The notes under the pieces: generated by a model | Seen by the model: only the letters and a program-made list of their open reading frames with translations | What the model was told of the DNA's origin: nothing | Databases searched by the model: none | DNA from: Chitinophaga niabensis | GTDB lineage: Bacteria; Bacteroidota; Bacteroidia; Chitinophagales; Chitinophagaceae | NCBI RefSeq assembly: GCF_039545795.1 | Contig: NZ_CP154260.1 | Location: 4,407,001-4,471,000, forward strand | Reading direction: 5' to 3' | Length of the DNA: 64,000 nt | In this document: one piece after another, positions 47,086 to 56,284 of the stretch | Layout: the number at the start of each line of letters is the position of its first letter | Numbering within the stretch: the first letter of the stretch is position 1 | Translations under genes and position numbers: made by a program

Positions 47086-48483
47086 TTAGATCAGGTCTCT
47101 CACGTCCGTTACATTTCCGGTAATAGCGGCAGCTGCTGCAGTTAGCGGACTTGCCAGGAAAGTACGGGCATTGGGACCCTGGCGGCCTTCAAAATTACGG
47201 TTGGAAGTGGCAATGCAATACTTCCCTGCCGGTATTTTGTCCTCATTCATAGCCAGGCAGGCAGAACAACCCGGCTGGCGCAGCTGGAATCCGGCGGCTT
47301 CAAACACTTTGTCTATCCCCTCTGCAATGGCCTGTGCTTCCACTTGTTTGGAACCCGGCACGATCCATACGATTACATCATCTGCTTTGCGTTTTCCTTT
47401 TACGAAGTCTGCCACCATGCGGAGGTCTTCGATCCGGGAATTTGTACAGCTGCCGATGAACACATAATCCACTTTTTTCCCCAGCAGCCGGCTGCCTGGC
47501 TCCAGATCCATGTACTGCAGGGATTTGGAGAAAGATGGTTTTTCCTTGTCATCAATCTCTCCCAGGGCAGGAATGTGTTGGGTAACCCCTATGCCCATTC
47601 CCGGGTTAGTACCATAAGTGATCTGGGGTTCAATATCCGCTGCGTCAAAGGTAAGCACTGCATCAAACACAGCATCTTCATCCGTTTTCAGTGTTTCCCA
47701 GTAAGCAAGGGCTTTATCCCAGTCTGCCCCCTTTGGTGCAAACTCACGGCCTTTGATATATTCAAAAGTGGTAGCATCCGGTGCAATCAATCCACCGCGT
47801 GCACCCATTTCGATACTCATATTACAGATGGTCATCCTGGCTTCCATGCTCAGGTTGCGGATGGCCTCTCCGGCATATTCCACAAAGTAACCTGTAGCGC
47901 CGGAAGCAGAGATCTGTGCAATAATATAGAGGATAATGTCCTTGGACACCACACCTTTTTTCAATTGCCCGTTCACCTCAATCTTCATCCTTTTGGGCTT
48001 GTATTGCAGGATGCACTGGGTGGCCAGTACCTGCTCCACTTCGGAAGTACCGATCCCGAAGGCAACGGTACCAAAGGCCCCATGTGTGGAAGTATGACTG
48101 TCCCCGCAAACTATCGTCATGCCGGGAAGGGTAATACCCAGTTCCGGGCCTATCACGTGCACAATCCCCTGGTAAGGATGGCCCAGTCCGTATAACTCTA
48201 CCCCAAACTCTGCGGTGTTCTTTGTCAGCATTTCTACCTGTTTCCTGCTCAGCGCTTCCTTGATGGGAAGATGCTGTTCCAGGGTAGGTACGTTATGATC
48301 TGCAGTAGCCCTGGTTTTGGCAGGTCTGAAAACAGGTATATTCCTTTTCCTTAATCCGTCAAAAGCCTGCGGGCTGGTTACTTCATGTATAAAATGTGTA
48401 TTGATGTACACGGCATCCGGGAAACCCGGCTTAGCAGCCACAATGTGACTATCCCAAATCTTGTCAAATAATGTTTTACCCAT
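47086..48483 (-). CDS. leuC: 3-isopropylmalate dehydratase, large subunit
   Basis: 465 residues, first gene of the operon. The aconitase-type 4Fe-4S cysteines are seen in [13 protein letters not shown] and the pair [32 protein letters not shown] is the conserved cluster-site loop. Catalyses, with LeuD, the isomerisation step in leucine synthesis. Upstream is a 170-bp region shared with a divergent gene. Confidence 0.96.
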   Translation of the reverse strand: MGKTLFDKIWDSHIVAAKPGFPDAVYINTHFIHEVTSPQAFDGLRKRNIPVFRPAKTRATADHNVPTLEQHLPIKEALSRKQVEMLTKNTAEFGVELYGLGHPYQGIVHVIGPELGITLPGMTIVCGDSHTSTHGAFGTVAFGIGTSEVEQVLATQCILQYKPKRMKIEVNGQLKKGVVSKDIILYIIAQISASGATGYFVEYAGEAIRNLSMEARMTICNMSIEMGARGGLIAPDATTFEYIKGREFAPKGADWDKALAYWETLKTDEDAVFDAVLTFDAADIEPQITYGTNPGMGIGVTQHIPALGEIDDKEKPSFSKSLQYMDLEPGSRLLGKKVDYVFIGSCTNSRIEDLRMVADFVKGKRKADDVIVWIVPGSKQVEAQAIAEGIDKVFEAAGFQLRQPGCSACLAMNEDKIPAGKYCIATSNRNFEGRQGPNARTFLASPLTAAAAAITGNVTDVRDLI

Positions 48484-48536
48484 GTGTAGTTTAGGTTTAC
48501 ACCCTATATTTGCTTTTCTTATCAGTTTTACTCATT

Positions 48537-48544
48537 CAAATCTA
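48537..48544 (-). promoter_or_regulatory. Candidate -7 box of the leuCDBA promoter
   Basis: On the minus strand the sequence reads TAGATTTG, an exact TAnnTTTG match, about 53 bases before the leuC start. No TTG at the expected -33 distance. It nearly abuts the -33 element of the divergent promoter (TTG at 48546-48548). Confidence 0.45.
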
Positions 48545-48545
48545 A

Positions 48546-48578
48546 TTGACACATTTAAACCACAGTTCGTTAAATTTG
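48546..48578 (+). promoter_or_regulatory. Bacteroidota-type promoter for the helical-repeat protein gene
   Basis: TTG (48546-48548), 22-base spacer, TAAATTTG (48571-48578): both elements match the Bacteroidota consensus. It leaves a leader of about 70 bases before the ATG at 48656. Another TATATTTG lies at 48505-48512 with no -33 partner. Confidence 0.6.
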
Positions 48579-48655
48579 TCATTATTACGATTCGCAACCG
48601 CTAGGTATTGCCATTAACCTATTAAGGATCAATTATTTATAATCCAGTATCAACG

Positions 48656-50209
48656 ATGTCCAACTCGCAGAATGATGCGCTATTTATATTGATTAAAACG
48701 CTTACGAAGGCCGAAAAAAGGAATTTCCAACTGGCTTTTAACCGGGATAACACTAAAGAGGACGTACTGTTCATTCAGTTGTTCCAGACATTGGACAAGT
48801 TGAAGGAGTATGACGAAGCAGAGGTATTGAAGCGTATTCCGGACCTGAAGAAACAACAGTTAAGCAATGTAAAGGCCCATTTATATAAACATTTACTCAC
48901 TACCTTACGGCTCCTGTATAAAACCAAGGACCCACTGATCGAGCTGCGGGAACAGTTGGATTATGCCAGGGTGCTTTACAATAAAGGCTTATATAACCAA
49001 AGCCTGAAGATCCTGGCCAAAGCCAAAGTGAGTGCCCGGGAGCAGGAAGAGGTGATGCTGTATTTTGAGATCGTGGAGTTTGAAAAACTGATCGAAACCC
49101 GGCATATCACCCGCAGCCTGGATAACCGCGCAGATGAACTCAGTGACGAATCCCGCATTATCAACGAGCAGCTCAATAACGTTAGTAAGTTGTCCACACT
49201 TGCTCTCCGCATGTATGGGATGTACCTTAAACTGGGGCATGCCAGGGATATGAAGGACGTACACATGCTGAAAAGCTTTTTCGACTCCAACCTGCCGGTG
49301 GTACCATCCCAGGGCATGAGCTTCTACGAAAGAGTATACCTGTACCAGGCCTATTGCTGGTATTACTACATCCTCCAGGATTTTCTGATGTATTACCGTT
49401 ATACGCAGAAGTGGGTGGACCTCTTTACGGAATACCCTGCTTTGAAGGATACGGATGTAGACCTGTACATCAAGGCATTGCATAATCTGCTCACGGCACA
49501 TTTCCACACCATGAACCACGACAGGTTCATAGAGGTGCTGGGGGTGATGGAGAAGTTCATCATTGAAAAAGAGGAAAGCCTCAACGAAAACACCCGTACT
49601 TCTGCATTCGTATACCTCTATACCGGCAAAATCAACAGCCACTTCCTGGATGGCACCTTCACAGAGGGGCTTTCGTTAGTGGCCGAAGTGGAAGAGAAAA
49701 TATCAGAGCACCAGCTAACAGTAGATCAGCACCGGGTATTGGTCTTCTATTACAAGATCGCGTGTTTGTATTTTGGCAGCGGGGATAACGACAATGCCAT
49801 TGTGTACCTGAATAAGATCATTCAGCTGCGCATTGGTAATCTGCGTGCAGATATCCAATGTTTTGCGCGGATCCTTCATCTGATAGCACACTATGAACTG
49901 GAGAATTACAGCCTGGTGGAATACCTGATCAAGTCTGTATACCACTTCATTGCGAAACATAAAGACCTTAGTCTTGTATTGGAGGAAATATTGAAATTCC
50001 TCCGGAAGAACATGTATGCCAATCCCAAAGCGCTGCGTACGGCGTTTAAGGACCTGAAAGGGAAACTGGAACAGATCGCGAAGAATCCTTTTGAGCGCAG
50101 GAGTTACCTGTACCTGGATATTGTTTCCTGGCTGGAAAGCAAGATTGAGGGCATTCCGGTGCAGACGGTGATCAGGAAGAAATTCATAGCGAAAGTACCC
50201 CGGATCTGA
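48656..50209 (+). CDS. Uncharacterised Bacteroidota helical-repeat (TPR-like) protein
   Basis: 517 residues, no signal peptide or membrane helix. Almost entirely alpha-helical with TPR-like helix pairs, e.g. QLDYARVLYNKGLYNQSLKI followed by LAKAKVSAREQEEVMLYFEI and later YYKIACLYFGSGDNDNAIVY. The N-terminus (LIKTLTKAEKRNFQLAFNRD) is conserved in Bacteroidota proteins of unknown function. Basic C-terminus. Probably a cytoplasmic scaffold; no partner is suggested by its neighbours, the divergent leu operon and the nrd genes. Confidence 0.82.
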   Translation: MSNSQNDALFILIKTLTKAEKRNFQLAFNRDNTKEDVLFIQLFQTLDKLKEYDEAEVLKRIPDLKKQQLSNVKAHLYKHLLTTLRLLYKTKDPLIELREQLDYARVLYNKGLYNQSLKILAKAKVSAREQEEVMLYFEIVEFEKLIETRHITRSLDNRADELSDESRIINEQLNNVSKLSTLALRMYGMYLKLGHARDMKDVHMLKSFFDSNLPVVPSQGMSFYERVYLYQAYCWYYYILQDFLMYYRYTQKWVDLFTEYPALKDTDVDLYIKALHNLLTAHFHTMNHDRFIEVLGVMEKFIIEKEESLNENTRTSAFVYLYTGKINSHFLDGTFTEGLSLVAEVEEKISEHQLTVDQHRVLVFYYKIACLYFGSGDNDNAIVYLNKIIQLRIGNLRADIQCFARILHLIAHYELENYSLVEYLIKSVYHFIAKHKDLSLVLEEILKFLRKNMYANPKALRTAFKDLKGKLEQIAKNPFERRSYLYLDIVSWLESKIEGIPVQTVIRKKFIAKVPRI

Positions 50210-50210
50210 G

Positions 50211-50219
50211 TTATCCACA
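50211..50219 (+). promoter_or_regulatory. DnaA box (TTATCCACA), first copy
   Basis: Exact consensus match, starting two bases after the stop codon of the upstream gene. Confidence 0.6.
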
Positions 50220-50491
50220 GCCCTGTTTTATGCCATTCCCAATTGGTAATATTAAATTAATATTCCATAGAAGATTAAATCGTGGCCGAAACACATCACT
50301 GCTGTTCCAGAATCAATCAAAACATTGTTGATCAGCATTTCAGAAATGCATATTTTCTGTAATCTTTATTTATATTTTTCGTGCCAGATTTTCGACACAT
50401 TTTACAAATATATTATACCAAAGACCTGCTTTTACATGTGCAAAAGTCCGTATTGTACACCCCTGCTAACTCTTGAAAAAAGCCTCATTCT

Positions 50492-50500
50492 TTATCCACA
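50492..50500 (+). promoter_or_regulatory. DnaA box (TTATCCACA), second copy
   Basis: Exact consensus match, 42 bases upstream of the candidate nrd -7 element and in the same orientation as the first copy. Confidence 0.6.
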
Positions 50501-50541
50501 CCTGTTAGGAACTTTTACCTTTTCCGCAGCCCTTTGATCGT

Positions 50542-50549
50542 TAGATTTG
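50542..50549 (+). promoter_or_regulatory. Candidate nrdBA promoter -7 element
   Basis: TAGATTTG matches TAnnTTTG; the -33 TTG is not evident. If used, the transcript has a leader of roughly 190 bases before nrdB, long for this phylum and a possible site for regulation. Confidence 0.4.
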
Positions 50550-50744
50550 CAAACAGTCTTATTAAGTTTTCGGGGCTTTCTATCGTTAGAAAAACAACCT
50601 TTAGGACTTAATTTTCAAAGTATTTCGCGAGTTAAGGTTATGGTGTGAGTGACCCTTCCAATTTTACGGATTGATTATCTACCGTCGGACCCGCGTCTTT
50701 ATTCGAAAAACACTGGACAGTCATAACCATATTATAAATTTTTT

Positions 50745-51716
50745 ATGAGTAACGAGAATGAGATATTACTGAAGGAAAACAAAGACCGGTTTGTAATCCT
50801 CCCGATAAACTACCCCGCCATCTGGGAACACTATAAACGCCACGAAGCCAGTTTCTGGACTGCTGAAGAAATTGATCTTTCCAGTGATCTGAAAGACTGG
50901 GCCAATATGAATGACGGAGAACGTCATTTCATTTCGCATGTACTGGCATTTTTTGCTGCGTCTGACGGGATTGTGAATGAGAACCTGGCCGTGAACTTCA
51001 TGAGTGAAGTTCAGATCCCTGAAGCGCGTTGTTTCTATGGTTTCCAGATCATGATGGAAAACATCCACTCTGAAACATATGCATTGCTGATCGATACTTA
51101 TATCAGCGATCCTGTGGAGAAGAACCGCCTCTTCCATGCGATTGATACCATCCCTGCTGTTACCAAAAAGGCAGAATGGGCTTTACGCTGGATCAACAAC
51201 GGTACATTCGCACAGCGCCTGGTAGCTTTTGCTGCCGTGGAAGGTATTTTCTTCAGTGGAAGTTTCTGCTCCATCTTCTGGCTGAAAAAACGCGGCCTCA
51301 TGCCCGGCCTGACCTTCTCTAATGAACTGATCAGCCGTGATGAAGGATTACACTGCGAATTTGCCTGCCTGCTTTACAGCATGCTCAATGGCAAACTGGA
51401 TGAAAAAGAAGTACACGAGATCATCCGCGATGCCGTAGAGATAGAAAAAGAATTCATTACAGACGCTTTACCTGCTGCATTGATCGGCATGAACAGCGAG
51501 CTGATGAAACAATACATTGAATTTGTGGCAGACCGCTGGATCAGCGAGCTCGGCTGCAAGAAGATCTACAATGCAACCAATCCTTTCGACTTTATGGAAA
51601 TGATATCCTTACAGGGAAAAACCAATTTCTTCGAAAAACGGGTAGGTGACTATCAAAAATCAGGCGTGATCGGCGGCAAAGAAGCAAATACGTTCAGCCT
51701 TGATGAAGACTTTTAA
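50745..51716 (+). CDS. nrdB: Ribonucleoside-diphosphate reductase, class Ia small subunit (R2)
   Basis: 323 residues. Houses the di-iron/tyrosyl radical cofactor. Iron ligands and radical Tyr are in the pattern ENIHSETY: Glu105, His108, Tyr112, with further ligands in [10 protein letters not shown] and [10 protein letters not shown]. The ferritin-like helices and the C-terminal peptide that docks to R1 ([10 protein letters not shown]) are present, so it is a complete, Tyr-containing class Ia protein of the eukaryote-like branch. Precedes nrdA by 51 bp; both share the long upstream region. Confidence 0.96.
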   Translation: MSNENEILLKENKDRFVILPINYPAIWEHYKRHEASFWTAEEIDLSSDLKDWANMNDGERHFISHVLAFFAASDGIVNENLAVNFMSEVQIPEARCFYGFQIMMENIHSETYALLIDTYISDPVEKNRLFHAIDTIPAVTKKAEWALRWINNGTFAQRLVAFAAVEGIFFSGSFCSIFWLKKRGLMPGLTFSNELISRDEGLHCEFACLLYSMLNGKLDEKEVHEIIRDAVEIEKEFITDALPAALIGMNSELMKQYIEFVADRWISELGCKKIYNATNPFDFMEMISLQGKTNFFEKRVGDYQKSGVIGGKEANTFSLDEDF

Positions 51717-51767
51717 GAAAATACTACTAACCTCCATATATTCATCACCCATTAAATCCATTACACC

Positions 51768-54140
51768 ATGTTCGTTATAAAAAGAGACGGCAGAAAAGAG
51801 TCTGTCAAATTTGACAAGATCACCGCAAGAGTAGAGAAATTGTGCTATGGACTCGCGCCGGAATATGTTGATTCTATTGATGTGGCTAAAAAGGTAATTC
51901 AGGGTCTGTACGATGGTGTTACAACCACTGAATTAGATAACCTGGCTGCAGAAACCGCTGCTTCACTTACCACCAAACATCCTGATTACGCACAGCTTGC
52001 TTCCCGTATTGCGGTGAGCAACCTGCATAAGAATACTGAGAAGTCGTTTTCCAAAACGATGAAGAAACTGTACGATTACATCGATCCTAAAACCGGCAAA
52101 CCAGCCGGTATGCTGAGCGATGATGTATGGGAAATTATCAGGGATAATGCAGACATCCTGGATTCAACGATCATTTACGACCGCGACTTTGCTTTTGACT
52201 ACTTCGGTTTCAAAACACTGGAACGTTCTTACCTGCTGAAAATAGACGGTAAGATCGCTGAGCGTCCTCAGCATATGTTCATGCGTGTATCTGTTGGCAT
52301 CCACAGAAACGATATCGATGCTGCCATCAAAACATATAACCTGATGAGCGAGCGCTGGTTCACACATGCCACGCCTACCCTCTTCAACGCAGGAACTCCT
52401 AAACCACAAATGAGCAGCTGCTTCCTGCTGACGATGCAGGGAGATAGCATTGAAGGTATCTATGATACGCTGAAACAAACTGCCAAGATCTCTCAGAGCG
52501 CCGGCGGTATCGGTTTGAGCATTCACAATATCCGTGCAACAGGTTCTTACATCAGCGGCACCAATGGTACTTCTAATGGTATCATCCCTATGCTGCGTGT
52601 ATTCAATGATACTGCACGTTATGTAGACCAGGGTGGTGGAAAACGCAAAGGCGCTTTCGCTATCTACCTGGAGCCATGGCATGCTGATGTATTTGAATTC
52701 CTGGACCTCCGTAAAAATCACGGTAAAGAAGAAATGCGCGCACGCGACTTGTTCTATGCCCTCTGGATGCCGGACCTCTTCATGCAACGTGTTGAAGCTG
52801 GTGGAGACTGGAGCCTGTTCTGCCCTCACGAAGCACCAGGCTTAGCAGATACATGGGGTGAAGAATTCGAAAAACTGTACGCACAATACGAACAGGAAGG
52901 CCGTGCACGCAAAACCGTGAAAGCACAGGACCTCTGGTTCGCCATCCTCGATGCACAGATCGAAACCGGTACACCTTACCTGCTGTATAAAGATTCTGCC
53001 AACCGCAAATCCAACCAGCAGAACCTGGGTACTATCAAGAGTTCCAACCTCTGCACAGAGATCATCGAATACACTTCTCCTGATGAAGTAGCCGTATGTA
53101 ACCTCGCATCACTGGCATTACCACGCTTTGTGATCGATGGCAAGTTCGATCATCAGAAATTGTATGAAGTAACTTACCAGGCTGCATTGAACCTGAACGT
53201 TATCATCGATACCAACTACTACCCTGTTGAAGAAGCACGCCGCAGTAACATGCGTCACCGTCCTATCGGATTGGGCGTACAAGGTTTGGCCGATGCGTTC
53301 TTCCTGCTGCGTTATCCATTTGAAAGCGCACAGGCACAACAACTGAATAAAGAGATCTTTGAAACCATCTACTTCGCTGCATTGACTGCTTCTAAAGACC
53401 TCGCTGCGAAAGATGGTGCATATGAAACATATGAAGGTTCTCCTGTTTCCAAAGGCATCCTGCAGTATGATATGTGGGGCGTTACGCCATCTCCACGCTG
53501 GGATTGGGCTGGCCTGAAAGCAGAGATCAAAAAACATGGTGTGCGTAACTCCCTGTTGCTGGCACCCATGCCAACTGCCTCTACTTCTCAGATCCTGGGT
53601 AACAACGAGTGCTTTGAGCCCTACACTTCCAACATCTACACCCGCCGTGTATTGAGCGGTGAGTTTGTGGTAGTGAACAAACACCTGCTGAAAGACCTGG
53701 TGGAACTGGGCCTGTGGGATAATGATATGAAGAACAAGATCATCGCAGCGAATGGTTCTGTACAGAATATTGCAGAGATCCCTTCCAATATCAAGGAACT
53801 GTACAAAACAGTATGGGAGATCAAACAGCGTACGATCATTGATATGGCAGCAGACCGTGGCGCATTCATCTGCCAGTCACAAAGTCTCAACCTGTTCGTA
53901 GATACACCATCTGCATCTAAACTTACTTCCATGCACTTCTACGCCTGGAAGAAAGGTCTCAAAACCGGTATGTACTACCTGCGTACGCAAGCTGCAACGC
54001 AAGCGGTTCAGTTCACGGTGGAAAAACAAGGTGGCCAGAATATGGTGCCTGTGGTTAATTCCGGAGATGTGATGGAGCTGGAAGTTCCTGAGGGGGCTGT
54101 GTGCACGATGGAAGAAGGTTGTGTTACCTGCAGTGCATAA
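51768..54140 (+). CDS. nrdA: Ribonucleoside-diphosphate reductase, class Ia large subunit (R1)
   Basis: 790 residues. An ATP-cone (about 1-90, [17 protein letters not shown]) signals overall-activity allostery. Active-site cysteines and partners: [25 protein letters not shown] (Asn-x-Cys-x-Glu) and [11 protein letters not shown]; the C-terminal redox pair is in EEGCVTCSA. Reduces ribonucleoside diphosphates to deoxy forms with NrdB. Standard length and fully intact. Followed by a terminator. Confidence 0.97.
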   Translation: MFVIKRDGRKESVKFDKITARVEKLCYGLAPEYVDSIDVAKKVIQGLYDGVTTTELDNLAAETAASLTTKHPDYAQLASRIAVSNLHKNTEKSFSKTMKKLYDYIDPKTGKPAGMLSDDVWEIIRDNADILDSTIIYDRDFAFDYFGFKTLERSYLLKIDGKIAERPQHMFMRVSVGIHRNDIDAAIKTYNLMSERWFTHATPTLFNAGTPKPQMSSCFLLTMQGDSIEGIYDTLKQTAKISQSAGGIGLSIHNIRATGSYISGTNGTSNGIIPMLRVFNDTARYVDQGGGKRKGAFAIYLEPWHADVFEFLDLRKNHGKEEMRARDLFYALWMPDLFMQRVEAGGDWSLFCPHEAPGLADTWGEEFEKLYAQYEQEGRARKTVKAQDLWFAILDAQIETGTPYLLYKDSANRKSNQQNLGTIKSSNLCTEIIEYTSPDEVAVCNLASLALPRFVIDGKFDHQKLYEVTYQAALNLNVIIDTNYYPVEEARRSNMRHRPIGLGVQGLADAFFLLRYPFESAQAQQLNKEIFETIYFAALTASKDLAAKDGAYETYEGSPVSKGILQYDMWGVTPSPRWDWAGLKAEIKKHGVRNSLLLAPMPTASTSQILGNNECFEPYTSNIYTRRVLSGEFVVVNKHLLKDLVELGLWDNDMKNKIIAANGSVQNIAEIPSNIKELYKTVWEIKQRTIIDMAADRGAFICQSQSLNLFVDTPSASKLTSMHFYAWKKGLKTGMYYLRTQAATQAVQFTVEKQGGQNMVPVVNSGDVMELEVPEGAVCTMEEGCVTCSA

Positions 54141-54159
54141 TTGCTGACTTTAGATATTA

Positions 54160-54196
54160 GAAAGCCCTGGGAGTTTGTGCTTCCAGGGCTTTTTTG
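54160..54196 (+). terminator. Rho-independent terminator after nrdA
   Basis: AAAGCCCTGG (54161-54170) and CCAGGGCTTT (54183-54192) pair perfectly, followed by a run of T (54190-54195). It closes the nrdBA transcript. Confidence 0.88.
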
Positions 54197-54201
54197 TTGG
54201 T

Positions 54202-54459
54202 TTATTTTATCATTCTTTTAATCTCCTCAAGAGCGCCTTCATTATCACATTCACCCTTTAATCTATTATTCAGGCTCTCCTGAAAGCTTTCTGAAGCAAG
54301 CCCCCGTTTCACAAGTGTAAGGTCTTGAATGAAACTTTCAATCACAAACCAATCTTTATCCGTCATTGCTTGTTTCTGCCGGGAAGATCCCGAATGGCTC
54401 CAACCGTCTACACTTCCATCATAGCGTTTATAAATGTCCAATTTCTCAAGTGTTATCAT
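54202..54459 (-). CDS. Small uncharacterised protein
   Basis: 85 residues, hydrophilic, no signal. Notable segments are LDIYKRYDGSVDGWSHSGS, TDKDWFVIESFIQDLTLVKR and a Glu/Lys-rich tail. It looks like a genuine short gene, with helical prediction and balanced codon use, in a run of small minus-strand genes; no family known to me with a function. The stop lies just beyond the nrdA terminator. Confidence 0.7.
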   Translation of the reverse strand: MITLEKLDIYKRYDGSVDGWSHSGSSRQKQAMTDKDWFVIESFIQDLTLVKRGLASESFQESLNNRLKGECDNEGALEEIKRMIK

Positions 54460-54492
54460 GGCATAATTAAATAACTATGAACAAAACAAATG

Positions 54493-54765
54493 TTATTCCT
54501 CTTGGGGCATTATACAACCGATAGGTAAACTAAATTTAACCGGCACCTTCTTTCCCCCGCATCTCCCCGCTTTCCAGGCAGGCATTTTTCTCAGGACTCT
54601 CAAGGCTTCTCTATCGATGGGTGTAAGCTCATCCTCTTTTTTGTGAGGAATACGTTCTCCTTTTATCCTGCCATCTTCCATTACTATAAATACCAGGTTA
54701 ACACGGCCTTGAACGGACTCCTGCTGACGAGGGTATTGAAAGTTTTTCATAAAGAACAACGCCAT
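54493..54765 (-). CDS. TonB C-terminal domain protein, probably truncated by a frameshift
   Basis: 90 residues. After a short start (MALFFMKNF) comes a full TonB C-terminal domain: QYPRQQESVQGRVNLVFIVM, EDGRIKGERIP, EALRVLRKMPAWKAGRC and GGKKVPVKFSLPIG, the fold that contacts TonB boxes of receptors. But it has no signal or membrane anchor, which such a domain needs to work in the periplasm. A signal-peptide ORF in another frame overlaps its start (54747-54875). Stop codons close upstream in the TonB frame show the shift must lie between about 54765 and 54772. Either a broken gene, a sequence error, or a case of frameshifting. Confidence 0.75.
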   Translation of the reverse strand: MALFFMKNFQYPRQQESVQGRVNLVFIVMEDGRIKGERIPHKKEDELTPIDREALRVLRKMPAWKAGRCGGKKVPVKFSLPIGCIMPQEE

Positions 54766-54875
54766 CTGACGTCATTCTCCTTATCACTTTTTGTCAGGCT
54801 TTTTCTTTTCAGGCTTTGGCCGGACAGTAGAAGATAGTTTAGGATCAACATGGCAATCATTATTATTCTTCTCAT
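54747..54875 (-). pseudogene. Signal-peptide fragment out of frame with the TonB domain
   Basis: ATG at 54875 opens a 42-codon frame, MRRIIMIAMLILNYLLLSGQ, then SLKRKSLTKSDKENDV, ending at TGA (54747-54749). This is a normal Sec signal plus a basic linker, and its last codons run over the start of the TonB-domain frame in a different phase. Read together, the two pieces look like one small secreted TonB-domain protein interrupted by a one-base shift. Confidence 0.6.
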
Positions 54876-54886
54876 AATACTGCTAT

Positions 54887-55285
54887 TTATTCCGATAAAG
54901 CCAATAAGAATTCTGCAAAACTCTGCCCATGAACAATTGCAGCTTCGTCAGACATGCCAACGAATTCGGTTTCAATAAAAGCGCCTGATCTTTTCCTGAT
55001 ACCGTATGCGGTCCCCCCGAGATTTGTGCCTATAAAGAAAAGTTCAGGAGCAAACTCATTAACTGCATAATCTTCATTTATCTGGATGAGTTCTTCCAGT
55101 GGCCAGAAACATACATATCCATCTTTCCCTATGGTACCTTCACCTCCATTTCTTACCTTCATGAACTCCAGATAATCTGCTTCAAAATTCAGATCGATCT
55201 TTGCCAGCCATTCAGCGTACCGCGAATTATTCAATAATTCATTCCTACTGAAATGTGCTGTTAATTGATCTATTGTTTTATTCAT
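54887..55285 (-). CDS. SUKH (SMI1/KNR4) family protein
   Basis: About 132 residues from the ATG at 55285 (MNKTIDQLTAHFSRN). The SUKH core is visible: YLEFMKVRNGGEGTIGKDGY, VCFWPLEELIQINEDY, FFIGTNLGGTAYGIRKRSGA and a closing helix FAEFLLALS. Single-domain SUKH proteins are frequent immunity proteins against contact-dependent or polymorphic toxins. No toxin gene is recognised beside it, so this could be an orphan immunity gene. A start at 55351 is also open but not family-like. Confidence 0.82.
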   Translation of the reverse strand: MNKTIDQLTAHFSRNELLNNSRYAEWLAKIDLNFEADYLEFMKVRNGGEGTIGKDGYVCFWPLEELIQINEDYAVNEFAPELFFIGTNLGGTAYGIRKRSGAFIETEFVGMSDEAAIVHGQSFAEFLLALSE

Positions 55286-55331
55286 AAGACCAGATAATTT
55301 TTCATGGCTAAGGTAATTTCCTTCCCTGCTA

Positions 55332-55823
55332 TTAAAACTTACAGTCCTCAAAAGGCTTCAAAGCCCTCCCCCGCTGTTTCTCCGCACTTGCGAACTGTTC
55401 TTCATTCAATGATTTGAATCCCTTCGGAGCTTTATTCGCTGGGCCTTTATAAATGCCCAGGAAGGGCTTGGAAGATGTTCTCCTGGTAGCCGGGTCTGTC
55501 ATTTTGAAGAATTGTGGGTACCAGCCTTGTACGATCTCTTTTACAACCGGGGCCCTGTTCTGTAGTATTTTTTCTAATGGTACCTTGTCCACATCGTCTG
55601 TATGAAAGAAATACACTCTCTTCCCTTTCAACCGTTCTCCCACTTTGAAAATACCGGCATGGTGCCATTCCCTGGCAAAGGGTATCAACTCTTTCGCAGA
55701 GATCTTTGTATTGAATTTTTTGGACAGCAGGCTGGCTACGGCACCGGCTTTCAGCAAACCTTTGACCTCTGCATCCTGGTAATTCTCAGACTTCTTCTGC
55801 TGAAGGTAATCACGCATTTTCAT
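55332..55823 (-). CDS. Uncharacterised basic protein
   Basis: 163 residues, Lys-rich, no signal peptide. Notable parts: AVASLLSKKFNTKISAKELI, FAREWHHAGIFKVGERLKGK, RVYFFHTDDVDKVPLEKIL and a C-terminal KGFKSLNEEQFASAEKQRGR. No domain recognised. Its start overlaps the stop of the thioredoxin-like gene as ATGA (55820-55823), so they are co-translated, but a shared function is not evident. Confidence 0.72.
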   Translation of the reverse strand: MKMRDYLQQKKSENYQDAEVKGLLKAGAVASLLSKKFNTKISAKELIPFAREWHHAGIFKVGERLKGKRVYFFHTDDVDKVPLEKILQNRAPVVKEIVQGWYPQFFKMTDPATRRTSSKPFLGIYKGPANKAPKGFKSLNEEQFASAEKQRGRALKPFEDCKF

Positions 55824-56284
55824 AGAGAACGCAGTTCTTTGATCAATTCTTCTTCTTTCATTTCTCCTTCCACAAACTTCCTATACCCCCCTTTATTAAT
55901 AAAAATAGTAGCAGGTATACTCCCTTCCCAACGCGGGTCAATCTTAGCGGCGTATTTATTGGCATTGGGTTCATCCAGCCAAACTACTGAGGAACGGATC
56001 TTATGCCTGCGGGCAAACTTAGTGATCTGCGCAGGATAGGCATCCTTCATATCAAGACTTAAAAAAACGAATTTCACCTGGGGGAATTTAGCCGCCTGTT
56101 TTACGAAATGGGGCATTTCTTTAATACAAGGCCCGCACCAGGTGGCCCAGAGGTTGACCACCACAGGGCTGTCCTTATGCTGCATTAACTGATCCAATTC
56201 CGATACTTTGATACGGGTCACTTCCTGCGAAAACGAAAAGGCAGGAAGGCAAGACAATAGCAGGATGGGCAGTAACTTTTTCAT
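55820..56284 (-). CDS. TlpA-like thioredoxin-family protein
   Basis: 154 residues with a signal peptide (LPILLLSCLPAFSFSQ). The redox motif is WATWCGPC with Cys50 and Cys53, followed by IKEMPHF and the conserved cis-Pro region SIPATIFINKGG. Periplasmic thiol-disulfide oxidoreductase, usually a reductant. Starts inside the stop of trmH (ATGA at 56281-56284), so it forms a small operon trmH-tlpA-55332. Confidence 0.92.
   Translation of the reverse strand: MKKLLPILLLSCLPAFSFSQEVTRIKVSELDQLMQHKDSPVVVNLWATWCGPCIKEMPHFVKQAAKFPQVKFVFLSLDMKDAYPAQITKFARRHKIRSSVVWLDEPNANKYAAKIDPRWEGSIPATIFINKGGYRKFVEGEMKEEELIKELRSL

Larger units (their letters stand above)
50210..50744. promoter_or_regulatory. 535-bp AT-rich intergenic region with two DnaA boxes upstream of nrdBA
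   Basis: No credible gene. It contains two perfect consensus DnaA boxes TTATCCACA in the same orientation (50211-50219 and 50492-50500), an AT-only perfect inverted repeat AATATTAA-A-TTAATATT (50248-50264), a TAnnTTTG element (50542-50549) and a 9-bp direct repeat ATCGTTAGA (50537-50545 and 50582-50590). In E. coli nrdAB is controlled by DnaA; an origin-like function is the alternative. No cobalamin riboswitch or clear NrdR box was recognised. Confidence 0.6.

Noticed and set aside
50325..50537. 70-codon ORF in the nrd intergenic region
   Set aside because: Cys/Phe/Tyr-rich translation of AT-rich DNA, no start context, and it covers a DnaA box; read as non-coding.
50210..50744. Adenosylcobalamin riboswitch or NrdR boxes before nrdBA
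   Set aside because: No B12-box-like sequence and no paired NrdR consensus could be found by eye; class Ia enzyme does not need cobalamin.
54740..54800. Programmed -1 frameshifting for the split TonB gene
   Set aside because: The A-run CAAAAAGT lies before stop codons in the TonB frame, so slipping there would end at once; no canonical heptamer lies in the permitted window.
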